A stretch of 64,000 nt of DNA from Trebonia sp036276115 (GCA_036276115.1 DATBEM010000197.1:5043-69042), one strand, 5' to 3'; shown: positions 17,624 to 26,119, numbered from the stretch's first letter. The notes: a model not told the origin generated them from the letters alone. A program made the numbers and translations.

Positions 17624-19471
17624 CTAGGGCATCACGATGACGTCAGTCAGGCGGTCAACGGGAACGCTCAAGTCGGCCAGTACGATGGCCAGCTCCGCAT
17701 CGGCCGCGACCCGGTTCGCGGCCAGCTCGCGCAGCCTGTCCAGGGGGTAGGTCTCGCTTTCGACCAAGCCGAGCGTGAGCTTCCGGGTGAGCTCGGCGAG
17801 CCGGTCCCCGGTGCTGGCCGCGTGGCTGAGCCGCAGGACCTGGGACCGGTGCCAGAGGATCTCGGCCAACGGCACCGCCTGGTCCGAGCCCACGACCCCT
17901 CCCGCCCAGGCACGGACGAACTCCTCGGCCTCGCGATGCAGCTCCAGCTGGCTGTCCTCGCCGGGATACCAGTACCGGCACAGCAACCGCCGCACTGGCG
18001 GGTAGATCACGTCCCATATCTCCGGCTGCGGCACGCAGAACAAGTCAGTGCGGCTGACCTCCTGCCAGAGCTTGTCAGTGCTCCAGTGCAGCTCGGCCAG
18101 AGCGGGCAGCAGGGCGCCGTTCCTCCCCAGGTGCTGGTTCAGGTGGGCTCGCGAGATGACCCGGTACGGGACGAGCGCGCGGATGGCGTCCTTCACGACC
18201 TGGCGCTTGAGGCCGGTCGCGGCCACGCCGGGGTCGAGCAAGCTGCCCGGCATGAGCAGCTCCTGCTCGATGTAAGGCTGCGTGATCGCGTCGAACTGCT
18301 GGTGGAGGCTGTCCAGGCCGATCCCGAGATCCTCGTGAATCCAGCACAGGTAGCGGTAGAGCAGGACCGGCAGCCCCTCGCTGAGCTGATGCAGCCGCCC
18401 TGTCTGCCGCTTCAGCTCGCGGGAGTCGTCGGCCGAGCGGCCCAGGCGGGACAGGACCTCGGTGAGCGCTTCCTCGACGATTTCGGGCTTGAACTCCGAC
18501 AGCGGGCATGGCCGCAGGCGCGGGCTCGGGCTGATTCCGGCCCACCGGTCGCCCTCACCGCGGCTCGCCACGATCACGCTGAGCCGGATTCCCTTGTACT
18601 CGCCCTTGTCCAAGGCCAGGTAGATCCTGCTCAGGTACCCGCGCAGGGCGACACTCGTCTCCTTGTCCAGCAGCTCGACGCCATCGAGCAGGCACAGGTG
18701 CGGCCGCCGTCCTCGGATGACGCGGCGGGCTATCGCCAGGATGGTCTCCTGCGTGACGGATGCCATCTCGCCAATGCCGAACAGCATCCCCAGCAGCGCC
18801 TCCGCGCTCGTCCGGACCTCTGGGGGCTTCTCGCTCACGTCGACTAGCTTCACCGTCCAGGGGACGAGCGGGTGGCGCAATAGGCGAATGCCGATCTGGT
18901 CGAGAAACCAGCTCTTGCCGAGCCGCGGCTGGGCAGTCACCCGCCAGAAGTGAATGCCCCCGTCGCTGGTCAGGCCCTCCACGATGTCGTCGAGCTCTTC
19001 TTCTCGATTGCGGAACTTCGGGGGCTCGGGCGGGGCGGAGTCCTCGGCGTGCCGGCCGCTCCCGGCCGCCGCGAGCAGGATGAGCAAGAGCCCGGAAAGG
19101 GCGGCGTCCCGCCGGGGCTCGGTCATGTCGTACCACCGGCGGGCGCGGAGCGCACCCGCCTCGTGATACGGCGTCGGCTGGGCCTCAAGCACGTGAACGA
19201 ACTGGGGCTGGCCCTCAGCGCGCCGGCTCTCGCGCAGCAAGGCCACCTCCCGCTCCCGACGGCAGGCGGGCGAGGCCAGGAAGGCCGGGGTCATCAGGGC
19301 CAGGAACGCATCCGCACGGCTGATCGAGTTCTCCAGGCTGCCCCCCGGATCATCGGCCCCAGCATCCCCCCTGCCCCCGGGGATTACTTCATGCCCTTGC
19401 CCCTGAAACCAGCGGGCGACCCCTTCGGCCGCGCGAATGTCCTCGTCCGCATAGCTGAGAAACAGCTGCAC
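17624..19471 (-). CDS. TIR-domain STAND NTPase
   Basis: A 615-residue protein with an N-terminal TIR domain (residues 1-125; QLFLSYADEDIRAAEGVARW at the start, then ISRADAFLALMTPAFLAS). The C70-x2-E73 pair in SPACRREREVALL matches the helix that carries the catalytic glutamate of NAD-cleaving TIRs. A P-loop NTPase follows, with Walker A A180-QPRLGKS-187 and Walker B LCLLDGVELLD with D263. It is then helical (winged helix plus solenoid) to the end. By family knowledge this is a sensor/effector in which NTPase assembly would switch on TIR NADase or signalling activity. The GTG start at 19471 lies 3 nt after a small open frame. It is coupled to the TPR-STAND gene downstream. Confidence 0.85.
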   Translation of the reverse strand: MQLFLSYADEDIRAAEGVARWFQGQGHEVIPGGRGDAGADDPGGSLENSISRADAFLALMTPAFLASPACRREREVALLRESRRAEGQPQFVHVLEAQPTPYHEAGALRARRWYDMTEPRRDAALSGLLLILLAAAGSGRHAEDSAPPEPPKFRNREEELDDIVEGLTSDGGIHFWRVTAQPRLGKSWFLDQIGIRLLRHPLVPWTVKLVDVSEKPPEVRTSAEALLGMLFGIGEMASVTQETILAIARRVIRGRRPHLCLLDGVELLDKETSVALRGYLSRIYLALDKGEYKGIRLSVIVASRGEGDRWAGISPSPRLRPCPLSEFKPEIVEEALTEVLSRLGRSADDSRELKRQTGRLHQLSEGLPVLLYRYLCWIHEDLGIGLDSLHQQFDAITQPYIEQELLMPGSLLDPGVAATGLKRQVVKDAIRALVPYRVISRAHLNQHLGRNGALLPALAELHWSTDKLWQEVSRTDLFCVPQPEIWDVIYPPVRRLLCRYWYPGEDSQLELHREAEEFVRAWAGGVVGSDQAVPLAEILWHRSQVLRLSHAASTGDRLAELTRKLTLGLVESETYPLDRLRELAANRVAADAELAIVLADLSVPVDRLTDVIVMP

Positions 19472-19474
19472 ACG

Positions 19475-19645
19475 CTACCCCCACATTCGCCCATCGATGC
19501 CCCGCCCCGTGCACCGAGGAAGCCGCGCGACCTGCATCAATCCCGTGCCAGGCACCACCACGCGATCCCCCGCCCCGCGTGATGAGCAATTTCGGACGCA
19601 CGCCTTCTTGCACGCATAGTATCCCGCTCTAGGCCGCTTTGCCAT
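19475..19645 (-). CDS. Possible small cysteine-containing peptide
   Basis: A 56-residue frame starting at an ATG (MAKRPRAGYYACKKACVRNC at the N-terminus) and ending 3 nt before the GTG of the TIR gene. It contains four cysteines, three of them clustered within nine residues, and no known domain. The gene-end/gene-start spacing would allow translational coupling, and a radical SAM/SPASM enzyme is encoded in the same gene train, so it could be a peptide substrate. However, no Shine-Dalgarno sequence precedes the ATG and the composition is not distinctive. It may simply be untranslated leader of the TIR transcript. Confidence 0.22.
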   Translation of the reverse strand: MAKRPRAGYYACKKACVRNCSSRGAGDRVVVPGTGLMQVARLPRCTGRGIDGRMWG

Positions 19646-19800
19646 AGGGTCGAATATCAGGATGGTATCGCCGGTGAATCGCAATCACGCCCCGCGCCTG
19701 CCGCCCATTACCACTAGCCAATCAGGTAGCGCGCGAACCAGGGGGCCGCCGGGACGCGAGGATCACGCGTGGCCAGCGAGGACGCGGGCCACGTGACCGC

Positions 19801-21102
19801 CTAACGCGCCGGAATAACCTCTGACCAGATCTTGACCAAATGATCCCGGCCGCCCCCGGACGCCAGCAGCCGCCGGCCCGGGCTATAGGCCAGGCAGCTC
19901 ACTGCCCCCTGATGCGCATCGACTGCGCGCATCGGGGATCCTAGGGTGCGGCGGAACTCAATTCGGCCATCGCCGAGGCCTGCGATGAGGGCGCCATCCT
20001 GGCTAAACTCGACGTCACGGATGCCATGAGCGTCGGTGCGGGGGACGTGAATCTCGTTTCCGGTCTCGGGATTCCACGCCCGCAAGGACTCATCCAGGCA
20101 GTCGACCGAGACCAGCAGCTGCTCGGCGGGGCTGAAGACGGCGCAGGAGACACGGCCCGCGTGGCCATTGAGGCTGTAGCGCAGGCTGCCGGCCGGGACG
20201 TCCCACAACCGCACCGTCCGGTCCGCGCCGGCCGAGGCGAGCTGAGCCCCGTCCGGGCTGAACGCGACGCCGTACACGTCGCTCGTGTGCTCGCTCAGCT
20301 CATGCAGTGTCTTCCTGGTCGCCACGTCCCACAGGCGGACGACGCGGTCGGCGCCCGCCGTGGCGAGCAGTCCCCCGGCCGGGCTGAACGTCACGGCGCG
20401 CACGGGGCCGTCGTGCTCCGGCAGCTCGTGCAGCAGGGCACCGTCGGCGCTCCACAACCGGACCACGCCGTCCTCGCCCGCCGAGGCGAGCAGCTCCCCG
20501 CAGGGGCTGTAGGCCACGGCGTGCACGGGCCCGGCGTGACCTGGCAGCGACCGGTACAGCTCGCCTGCGTCCACGTCCCAGAGCAGCAATTGCCTGTCGT
20601 CGCCCGCGGAGGCCAGTCGCTGGCCGTCCGGGCTGAACGCGAGGTCCTTCAGCCAGTGGGTATGGCCGGCCAGCGCATGCACCAAGGAGCCGGGGGCCGC
20701 CGTCACGGGCGCTTCCGCCGCGGTCACGGGCCCTTCCGCCGCGGTCGCGCGGGCCGCTGGCTGGACCTCGGGGGGTCCATCCGGGCCGGCCGGGCCAGGC
20801 GGACCAGGCGGGGGCGCCCAGCGGGCCAGGAACTGCCCGAGCTGCGGCCTGAACGTCGCGCTATCGCGGTCCGCCTCGATCGCGGCGAACAGGGCCGGCA
20901 GGCTCCCGGTGATCCAGGCCGTGTCCAGGACGCTGGTCCAGGCCTGGCGGGGGGAGGCCGGCATGGGTATGTCAGAGGTGTCCAGGCCGGCGGTGCGGGC
21001 CATCAGCTCGGCCTTGCGCCCCATGAGCCGGGCCAGCTTGTCGTGTAGCTCGCGGCCCAGCGGGTCGGCGAGCGGGAAGTCAAGGCTGTCGGGCAGCGGC
21101 AT
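19801..21102 (-). CDS. WD40 beta-propeller with N-terminal effector-associated-like domain
   Basis: A 433-residue protein. Residues ~15-92 form an all-helical domain (AGLDTSDI, AWTSVLD, GSLPALFAAI) that aligns without gaps to the N-terminus of the adjacent protease. This pattern matches the death-like effector-associated domains (EADs) described in bacterial conflict systems. A Pro/Ala/Gly linker (about 95-140) follows, then seven WD40 repeats from residue ~143 to the end. Each has a GH near the start and a WD-like end (AGHTHWLKDLAFSPDG, LLLWDVDAG, GHAGPVHAVAYSP and so on). It should act as a scaffold bringing clients to the protease through EAD-EAD contact. The ATG lies 2 nt after the protease stop. 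No membrane segment. Confidence 0.85.
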   Translation of the reverse strand: MPLPDSLDFPLADPLGRELHDKLARLMGRKAELMARTAGLDTSDIPMPASPRQAWTSVLDTAWITGSLPALFAAIEADRDSATFRPQLGQFLARWAPPPGPPGPAGPDGPPEVQPAARATAAEGPVTAAEAPVTAAPGSLVHALAGHTHWLKDLAFSPDGQRLASAGDDRQLLLWDVDAGELYRSLPGHAGPVHAVAYSPCGELLASAGEDGVVRLWSADGALLHELPEHDGPVRAVTFSPAGGLLATAGADRVVRLWDVATRKTLHELSEHTSDVYGVAFSPDGAQLASAGADRTVRLWDVPAGSLRYSLNGHAGRVSCAVFSPAEQLLVSVDCLDESLRAWNPETGNEIHVPRTDAHGIRDVEFSQDGALIAGLGDGRIEFRRTLGSPMRAVDAHQGAVSCLAYSPGRRLLASGGGRDHLVKIWSEVIPAR

Positions 21103-21104
21103 GC

Positions 21105-22136
21105 TCAGTGCACTCCGAGGGCCGCGAGCCGGGCGGCCACGTACTCGATCCGGTAGCCCTCATTGCAGGACATGGGGTCGTTGACATAGCCGATGGACGC
21201 GTGATGCAGCGCGATGAGCTGCCATTGCTCGTTGAAGACAGGGGACCCGGACGATCCCGGCTGGGTGTCGGTCAGGTATCGGATCACGGTGTCGCCCACG
21301 TGGTGAACGTCATGGTGGATCATTCCGATCTTCTTCACGCCGCCGGCCGGGTGCTGGATGATGTAGACCCGGTCGTCCAGCTTGGGCGCGGGAGCGCCGG
21401 CGAGGCTGATTACCTCGGTCCCCGGCGGCGCGGGCATCGCCAGGCGGATGACCGCCCAGTCGTACGTCGCCTCGCCGGCGATCGTCTCGGCGCGTCCGGG
21501 GATGCTGACGGGCGCGGCGATCGTGCCGTCGGCCGAGCGCTCGTACCCGAACCAGGCCTCGACCGCCGTCGCGGGCGGGCGGCCCGCTGACTTGGCGAAC
21601 AGGACGTGGTAATTGGTCAGCACCAGGTCCGGGCCAATGCAGAACCCGGTCCCGTGGACCGCCTGGCCATCGAGCGTGACGAGCAGCCGGACCACCGCCG
21701 ACGCCAGCTGGACGCCGCGCTGGAGGAACGAGATGTCCAGGAGGGTCGAGGCCGGGCCGGTGATGAGCTCCTCGCTGGCGACGAGGCGGCCGGGGACGGG
21801 GATGTCGGCCACGTCGTGGGCGGGCGCCTCGGTCACGGGCTGGTCGGCCATGAGCTCCCGCAGCCGCCCGGCGACAGCCGCGTCACGGCCGGTCATCAGG
21901 TTCTGCAGGAGCTGGCCGAGCGTCTCCTGCCGGTGCAGGCTGTCGAGCACCTCATACCAGGCGAGGCTCATGGGCTGGTCCCAGGTGATGTCCTCGGGTG
22001 CGCCGCCCGCGTCGCGCAGCAGCGCGATGACCTGCGCGCTGCGCGTGTAGGTTCCGGCTAGGAAACTACGTAGTTCCCTGACCGCCGGGTCGCCGAAGTC
22101 CAGCGGCGGGGGCTTGTCCAGGAAGGGCGGAGTCAC
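21105..22136 (-). CDS. Trypsin-like serine protease with N-terminal effector-associated-like domain
   Basis: A 343-residue cytoplasmic protease. Residues ~18-97 are a helical adaptor domain (AGGAPEDI, AWYEVLD, ETLGQLLQNL) matching that of the next gene. Residues ~145-340 are a trypsin fold with an intact triad: H177 (LVLTNYHVL), D226 (TYDWAVIRL) and S298 (QPGSSGSPVF). There is no signal peptide, so it would act inside the cell, as expected for a regulated effector. The GTG start has a strong GGAGG ribosome site. It is the first gene of the minus-strand train 22136-13096, and the 200 bp upstream presumably holds the promoter. Its substrates and activating cue are unknown. Confidence 0.87.
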   Translation of the reverse strand: MTPPFLDKPPPLDFGDPAVRELRSFLAGTYTRSAQVIALLRDAGGAPEDITWDQPMSLAWYEVLDSLHRQETLGQLLQNLMTGRDAAVAGRLRELMADQPVTEAPAHDVADIPVPGRLVASEELITGPASTLLDISFLQRGVQLASAVVRLLVTLDGQAVHGTGFCIGPDLVLTNYHVLFAKSAGRPPATAVEAWFGYERSADGTIAAPVSIPGRAETIAGEATYDWAVIRLAMPAPPGTEVISLAGAPAPKLDDRVYIIQHPAGGVKKIGMIHHDVHHVGDTVIRYLTDTQPGSSGSPVFNEQWQLIALHHASIGYVNDPMSCNEGYRIEYVAARLAALGVH

Positions 22137-22354
22137 CGGCGACCTCCGTTGTGCCGCGACGATAACGGTAAGGCGGGCAATCTTGGGATATGCCAGGCCG
22201 CAAGTTTATGCCCACGTTCGCCGTCATCAGCACACTCCCGCCGTCCTGTGACCTATGGGATTTCTGTTCCGTTCCGGGCTTCTTCCCCTTCCCGCTCACC
22301 GCTGCGGGACAGCCCCGGTTTCACGCCGGGTTCCCGCCCGCCTCCGGGTGAAGG

Positions 22355-22900
22355 TCAGCCGAGCTGGTGCATGACGCCGGCCCCGATGATCATCAGGCCG
22401 CCGGCGATCCCGTTGGCCAGCCACATGTGGCGCCGCACGGCGGGGATCGAGTAGGCGATCGCGATGCCGATCGCGAGCCCGGCTCCGGCCTGGATGGCGC
22501 TGGACGCGAACTGCTCGAAGGAGAGGTAGATCGAGGCGCTGTGGGAAACCCCGTCGACCGCGCCGTAGGTGATGTTGTCCAGGCTCAGCAGCCAGGGAAG
22601 GACCCACACGCCCCACCGGGCCTTGGGGCTCTCTTCCGCTTCCGCCTTGGCCGCCCTCCTGGAGATGATCGCGACCACGATCCAGTAGGCGCCGAGCAGG
22701 GCGACGACGGTGGGGGCGAGGTTCCCCCAGCTGTCCGGGTAGGACCAGTGCAGGGCGCACCCGAGCAGGTAGCCCAGCCCGTCGCCGAGGCCGAACAGCA
22801 GCGTGAGCGGCACGAGCACGGACATTCGCCGGGACATTATCGGCCCGATCGCGATGCACGCGATCAGGCTGTCAGTGCCTAGTAGGAGCCAAGCGCCCAT
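22355..22900 (-). CDS. MntP/LysE-superfamily-like membrane protein
   Basis: A 181-residue protein with about six membrane helices in two similar halves. Each half begins with an aspartate-containing helix (LLLGTDSLIACIAIGP at the start, WLLSLDNITYGAVDG in the middle). This repeats the pattern seen in MntP manganese exporters, although overall similarity is weak. GGAAGGAAAG precedes the ATG at 22900. A second MntP-like protein is encoded at 25249-26034, and a ChrB-like protein lies between them. Metal or oxyanion export is plausible but the substrate is not known. Confidence 0.6.
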   Translation of the reverse strand: MGAWLLLGTDSLIACIAIGPIMSRRMSVLVPLTLLFGLGDGLGYLLGCALHWSYPDSWGNLAPTVVALLGAYWIVVAIISRRAAKAEAEESPKARWGVWVLPWLLSLDNITYGAVDGVSHSASIYLSFEQFASSAIQAGAGLAIGIAIAYSIPAVRRHMWLANGIAGGLMIIGAGVMHQLG

Positions 22901-23182
22901 TTCTTTCCTTCCGATCGTGCCGGGACTATCAGACGACGGCCGTCACTGCCTGCGAGCAGCATAAAAGAGCGCGATAAGCCCGTCAATATCCATTTGATTA
23001 CGTGATTCCGGGCTGCCGTTTGTAATAGGTGTTGCAGGTCACTGTAAGACGTGTTGCATAATTGCGATATCACTACCGCGGGCTCGCGGCGGCCAGGAAC
23101 GAAGCACGTGCTGCCGCTACCCGTAAGCCACTTGTAAGACTTTCCCGTTTTGCCGTGGCCCGCGAGGTGGAACGGGTGCTGC

Positions 23183-23758
23183 ATGTCAACGGACTCCGGT
23201 GGCCGCTCGGCAAGCTGGCTCCTGCTGCTGACCCAGCTCCCGAGGTCGGCCTCCACCGCCCGGGTCACGCTGTGGCGCCGCCTGCGCGCCGCCGGCGCTA
23301 CCACGCTGGTCAGCAGCGCGTGGGTACTGCCGGCGACGGCTCGGCACGCGGAGCTGCTGGAGCAGTTGCGGGACGGGCTGTTGCGGCAGGGCGGGACCGG
23401 GTTCGTGCTGGGCCTTCCGGCTGCGCCGGACGTGGACGAGGTCATCACGGCGCGCTTCCGGGCCGACCGGGGCCGGGAGTACGACGAGTACGCCGAGCGC
23501 TGCGCCGCTCTCCTGGCCGAGATCGGCAAGGAGGACACGGCCGGCAAGCACACCTTCGCCGAGCTGGAAGAGACCGAGCAGGACCTGGAGAAGCTCGCCC
23601 GCTGGCTAGTGAAGATCCAGGCGCGTGACTTCTTCCCCGACGAGCGCGGCCAGCAGGCGACCGCTCTGCTAGGGCGGTGCCGGGCGGCGGCGGAGGAGTT
23701 CTCGGAGTCGGTTTACGCGGCCGAGGAGGTAACCGGTCACGGTCCCGGACGGCCTTAG
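23183..23758 (+). CDS. ChrB-family (chromate resistance) N-terminal-domain protein
   Basis: A 191-residue soluble protein. The block SWLLLLTQLPRSAS, RVTLWRRLRAAGA and SAWVLPATARH is characteristic of the ChrB N-terminal domain (chromate-responsive regulators). It is followed by a charged helical region (FRADRGREYDEYAERC, FAELEETEQDLEKLARWL), also typical. The C-terminal ChrB-type domain is absent and no chrA transporter is adjacent. Nearby are two MntP/LysE-like membrane proteins that could be functional partners. The ATG at 23183 is chosen because the conserved block begins 11 residues later; the ribosome site is weak, and an in-frame ATG at 23150 is possible. Confidence 0.7.
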   Translation: MSTDSGGRSASWLLLLTQLPRSASTARVTLWRRLRAAGATTLVSSAWVLPATARHAELLEQLRDGLLRQGGTGFVLGLPAAPDVDEVITARFRADRGREYDEYAERCAALLAEIGKEDTAGKHTFAELEETEQDLEKLARWLVKIQARDFFPDERGQQATALLGRCRAAAEEFSESVYAAEEVTGHGPGRP

Positions 23759-23796
23759 TGGCCGGGCGGCGGGGACGACGGCCAGGCGGACTCGGC

Positions 23797-24705
23797 CTAG
23801 CCGCCCGCGGCCATCCGCGTGGCGGCCGCGAGGGCCGTGTTGATCGGGATCGCGTAGGCGACGGTGCCGGAGCCCGAGCTCCCGACGATGATGGCAATCA
23901 CGTGGCCGTTGGGGTTGGCCAGCGGGTCGCCGGGCGCCCGCGGCAGCGTGGATGCCAGCGTCGACGCCATCAGCCCGGTCCAGGTCCGGCCGGCGATGGT
24001 GACGGTCGCATTCAGGGTGGTCAGGGTGCCAGCCACGAGGGACACCCCCTGCGCGGTGCCGGTCGTGCTGACGGCCGTGTCGGTGACCACGCCCGGGACG
24101 TGGTAAGTCTTCTCCCTGATGGCGAGCGCGCTGGAGACGACCGTGTCGGAGTTCCCGACCGTGACGGTCGAGAACGCCCTCCCGTTGCCGCCCTCCATCT
24201 GGAGCAGCGCCAGCCCGGCCGCCGGGTCCGTGCCGATCACCGTCGCCTTGAACGTCTGGCCGGAGTAGACGTACCGCGCCGCCAGGCTCGCCGTCCCCGC
24301 AGCAGGCTGGTACGTGGTCAGCACCTTCCCCGACTGCGTGAGCACCAGGCCGATCCCGACCGAGGTCGCGCCCGACAGGACGTGCACCATGCCCTGGCCC
24401 GTATGGCCAGTGACGTTCGACAGGTTGTCCTGGGCAATGCCGTCCGGGCTTTCGACGAAGATGTCGTCCCCCGTCAGCGGCGCGGGAATCGCCGAGTGAA
24501 CCGCCGTGTCGCCCAGCCCGGCTACCCGGCCGACGGCGAAGCTCAGCCCCGCCGCCAGCAGGAGCGCCATCGCCATTACCGGCAGCCGGAAGCCCTTATT
24601 CCGCCAGGCTTCCGGGACATCGCGCCCGGGCTGGCCCGCATCGCCAGTGCCCGCGTCGCCCGCGCCCGCGTCGCCTTCCGCGACAGCGGCCGCCGCCTGC
24701 CTCAC
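23797..24705 (-). CDS. Membrane-anchored trypsin-fold pseudoprotease
   Basis: A 302-residue HtrA/trypsin-like protein with one N-terminal membrane helix (LPVMAMALLLAAGLSFAVG) and an external trypsin-fold domain. All three catalytic positions appear lost. The histidine motif reads LVLTQSGKVLTTYQPA with no His, the aspartate strand reads DPAAGLALLQM, and the serine loop reads RAPGDPLANPNG in place of GNSGGPL. It is therefore probably a binding protein rather than a protease. The true start is a GTG at 24705 that overlaps the stop of the upstream small membrane gene (GTGA); the frame stays open upstream to 24828. Such pseudo-proteases occur in actinomycete surface systems, but this one has no assigned role. 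Confidence 0.75.
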   Translation of the reverse strand: MRQAAAAVAEGDAGAGDAGTGDAGQPGRDVPEAWRNKGFRLPVMAMALLLAAGLSFAVGRVAGLGDTAVHSAIPAPLTGDDIFVESPDGIAQDNLSNVTGHTGQGMVHVLSGATSVGIGLVLTQSGKVLTTYQPAAGTASLAARYVYSGQTFKATVIGTDPAAGLALLQMEGGNGRAFSTVTVGNSDTVVSSALAIREKTYHVPGVVTDTAVSTTGTAQGVSLVAGTLTTLNATVTIAGRTWTGLMASTLASTLPRAPGDPLANPNGHVIAIIVGSSGSGTVAYAIPINTALAAATRMAAGG

Positions 24706-25025
24706 TGCGGCGCCCGGGCCTGCGCTGGAGCCGATTTCGGCAGCGCGGAAGGAGTCCCTGCCGAGGGCGCGAGCCGCCCGGGGCCCGGCGGCAGCACCGC
24801 GCCTGTCGCCGGCGCGGGCTTCACCCATGCGGGGGTCGGGGTCGGCACGGCCCCGAGCGGCACCGGCTGAACCGCGTTGTTGGTTGAGCCGGCCTGGTAC
24901 GCGAGCACCCCGCCGACCAGCAGGCCCAGCACTATGGGCGCGGCGAGCTGGGCCAGGACGGGCGCCAGGCGCCGTCTGCGCGGGCGGTACCGCCGCCCGG
25001 TGGCGCTTCCGCTATCCACTTCCAT
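24702..25025 (-). CDS. Small single-pass membrane protein, partner of the pseudoprotease
   Basis: A 107-residue protein with a basic N-terminus (RRYRPRRRRLAPVL), one membrane helix (about residues 26-46, PIVLGLLVGGVLAYQAG) and a Pro/Ala-rich external tail. It has no recognisable domain. The ATG at 25025 follows GGTGGAG, and a GTG at 25040 is in frame. It is translationally coupled to the pseudoprotease gene by a GTGA overlap, so the two likely form a unit at the cell surface. Confidence 0.7.
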   Translation of the reverse strand: MEVDSGSATGRRYRPRRRRLAPVLAQLAAPIVLGLLVGGVLAYQAGSTNNAVQPVPLGAVPTPTPAWVKPAPATGAVLPPGPGRLAPSAGTPSALPKSAPAQARAPQ

Positions 25026-25248
25026 CGTCTCCACCTCCACCGTGCTGCCCTGGCCGGGGTGTCCCGGGGAAAAGGGTAAGGCAGCCCGGGCGGCCGGACG
25101 CGGGAGATCGGGGAGATCTGATATTGCGGAATTCTAACGTCGCGATTCCTTACGAACTCCTGACGAGCCCGCAGCCGCCGTGGCCGCGGTGATACAAGTA
25201 TGAGTCCCGGCCTTCGAGGGCCCGGCCCGCGGCGACGAAGGGCGGAGC

Positions 25249-26034
25249 ATGCTCACACTGCTGGGATTTACCCTGCCTTTGTGCCTTGACGTCTTCGCCA
25301 TCTCCTTCGGCGTTTTCGGGGAAATGCGCCTGACCGTTGCCCAGCGCATACGCATCACCGTGCTGCTCATGGCCTTCGAGACCGGGATGCCGCTGGTCGG
25401 GATGGCACTGGCCACGCCGCTGACCCACCTCACCGGCGTGGCCGCCAACCTGCGCATCGACGGTGCCCCGGCCAACGCGTACCAGGTCCACGCGGCCAGC
25501 CTTGGCCACGCGGCCGACGTGTTCGAGCAGACCCTCTTCGGCCGCTATGTCGACCCGGTCATCGTCCCGCTGGTCGTCGGCGCCATTGGCATCTGGATGC
25601 TGGACGACGCCCTCAACGACGACGATGACGACGACGAGGCCGGGAAGGTCAGGGCGATGGTCACCAGCCACGGCCTCTCCGTCATCGGCCTCGGCCTCGC
25701 CACCAGCGTGGACGACCTCGTCATCGGCTTCACGCTCGCCTTCAACGCCTACTACCTGCCCATGCGCGATGTCCTGGCCGCCATCGTCATCCAGGCGCTC
25801 GTGGCCATCACGCTCGGCCAGTACCTCGGCTGGCGGGTCCGCAACGGAAGGCTGCGGCTGAACTCGGGACGCGTCATCGCCGCCTCTAAGCTGACGGCAG
25901 GCGGCGTGCTGATCGCGCTAGCCGCTATCGTCCTGCTCCTGCCCGAGCTCACCACCCACGTCATCCCCCACCTATACCACCCCAGGTACATCCCGCCGTT
26001 GCCGCACCCCGCCGTCGGCGCGAGCACGCAGTGA
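25249..26034 (+). CDS. MntP-like cation efflux membrane protein
   Basis: A 261-residue polytopic protein. Two inverted-repeat halves each carry an aspartate-bearing helix: LCLDVFAISFG near the N-terminus and LATSVDDLVIGFTLAFNAYY in the middle. This is the arrangement of MntP manganese exporters. An acidic cytoplasmic loop with six consecutive aspartates (LNDDDDDDEAGK, residues ~123-134) separates the halves. The C-terminal tail after the last helix is extended and Pro/His-rich. A Shine-Dalgarno sequence GGGCGGAGC precedes the ATG. The acidic loop could bind divalent metal. It is longer than typical MntP (~190 residues). Confidence 0.68.
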   Translation: MLTLLGFTLPLCLDVFAISFGVFGEMRLTVAQRIRITVLLMAFETGMPLVGMALATPLTHLTGVAANLRIDGAPANAYQVHAASLGHAADVFEQTLFGRYVDPVIVPLVVGAIGIWMLDDALNDDDDDDEAGKVRAMVTSHGLSVIGLGLATSVDDLVIGFTLAFNAYYLPMRDVLAAIVIQALVAITLGQYLGWRVRNGRLRLNSGRVIAASKLTAGGVLIALAAIVLLLPELTTHVIPHLYHPRYIPPLPHPAVGASTQ

Positions 26035-26119
26035 GCCGCTGGCCTTCCCGCCCCCGCCGGGGCCACGTCCGCCGTGGGCGGGCTTGTTCCGCCGCGCCAG
26101 CCCGCTCCCGGGCGGGCCC

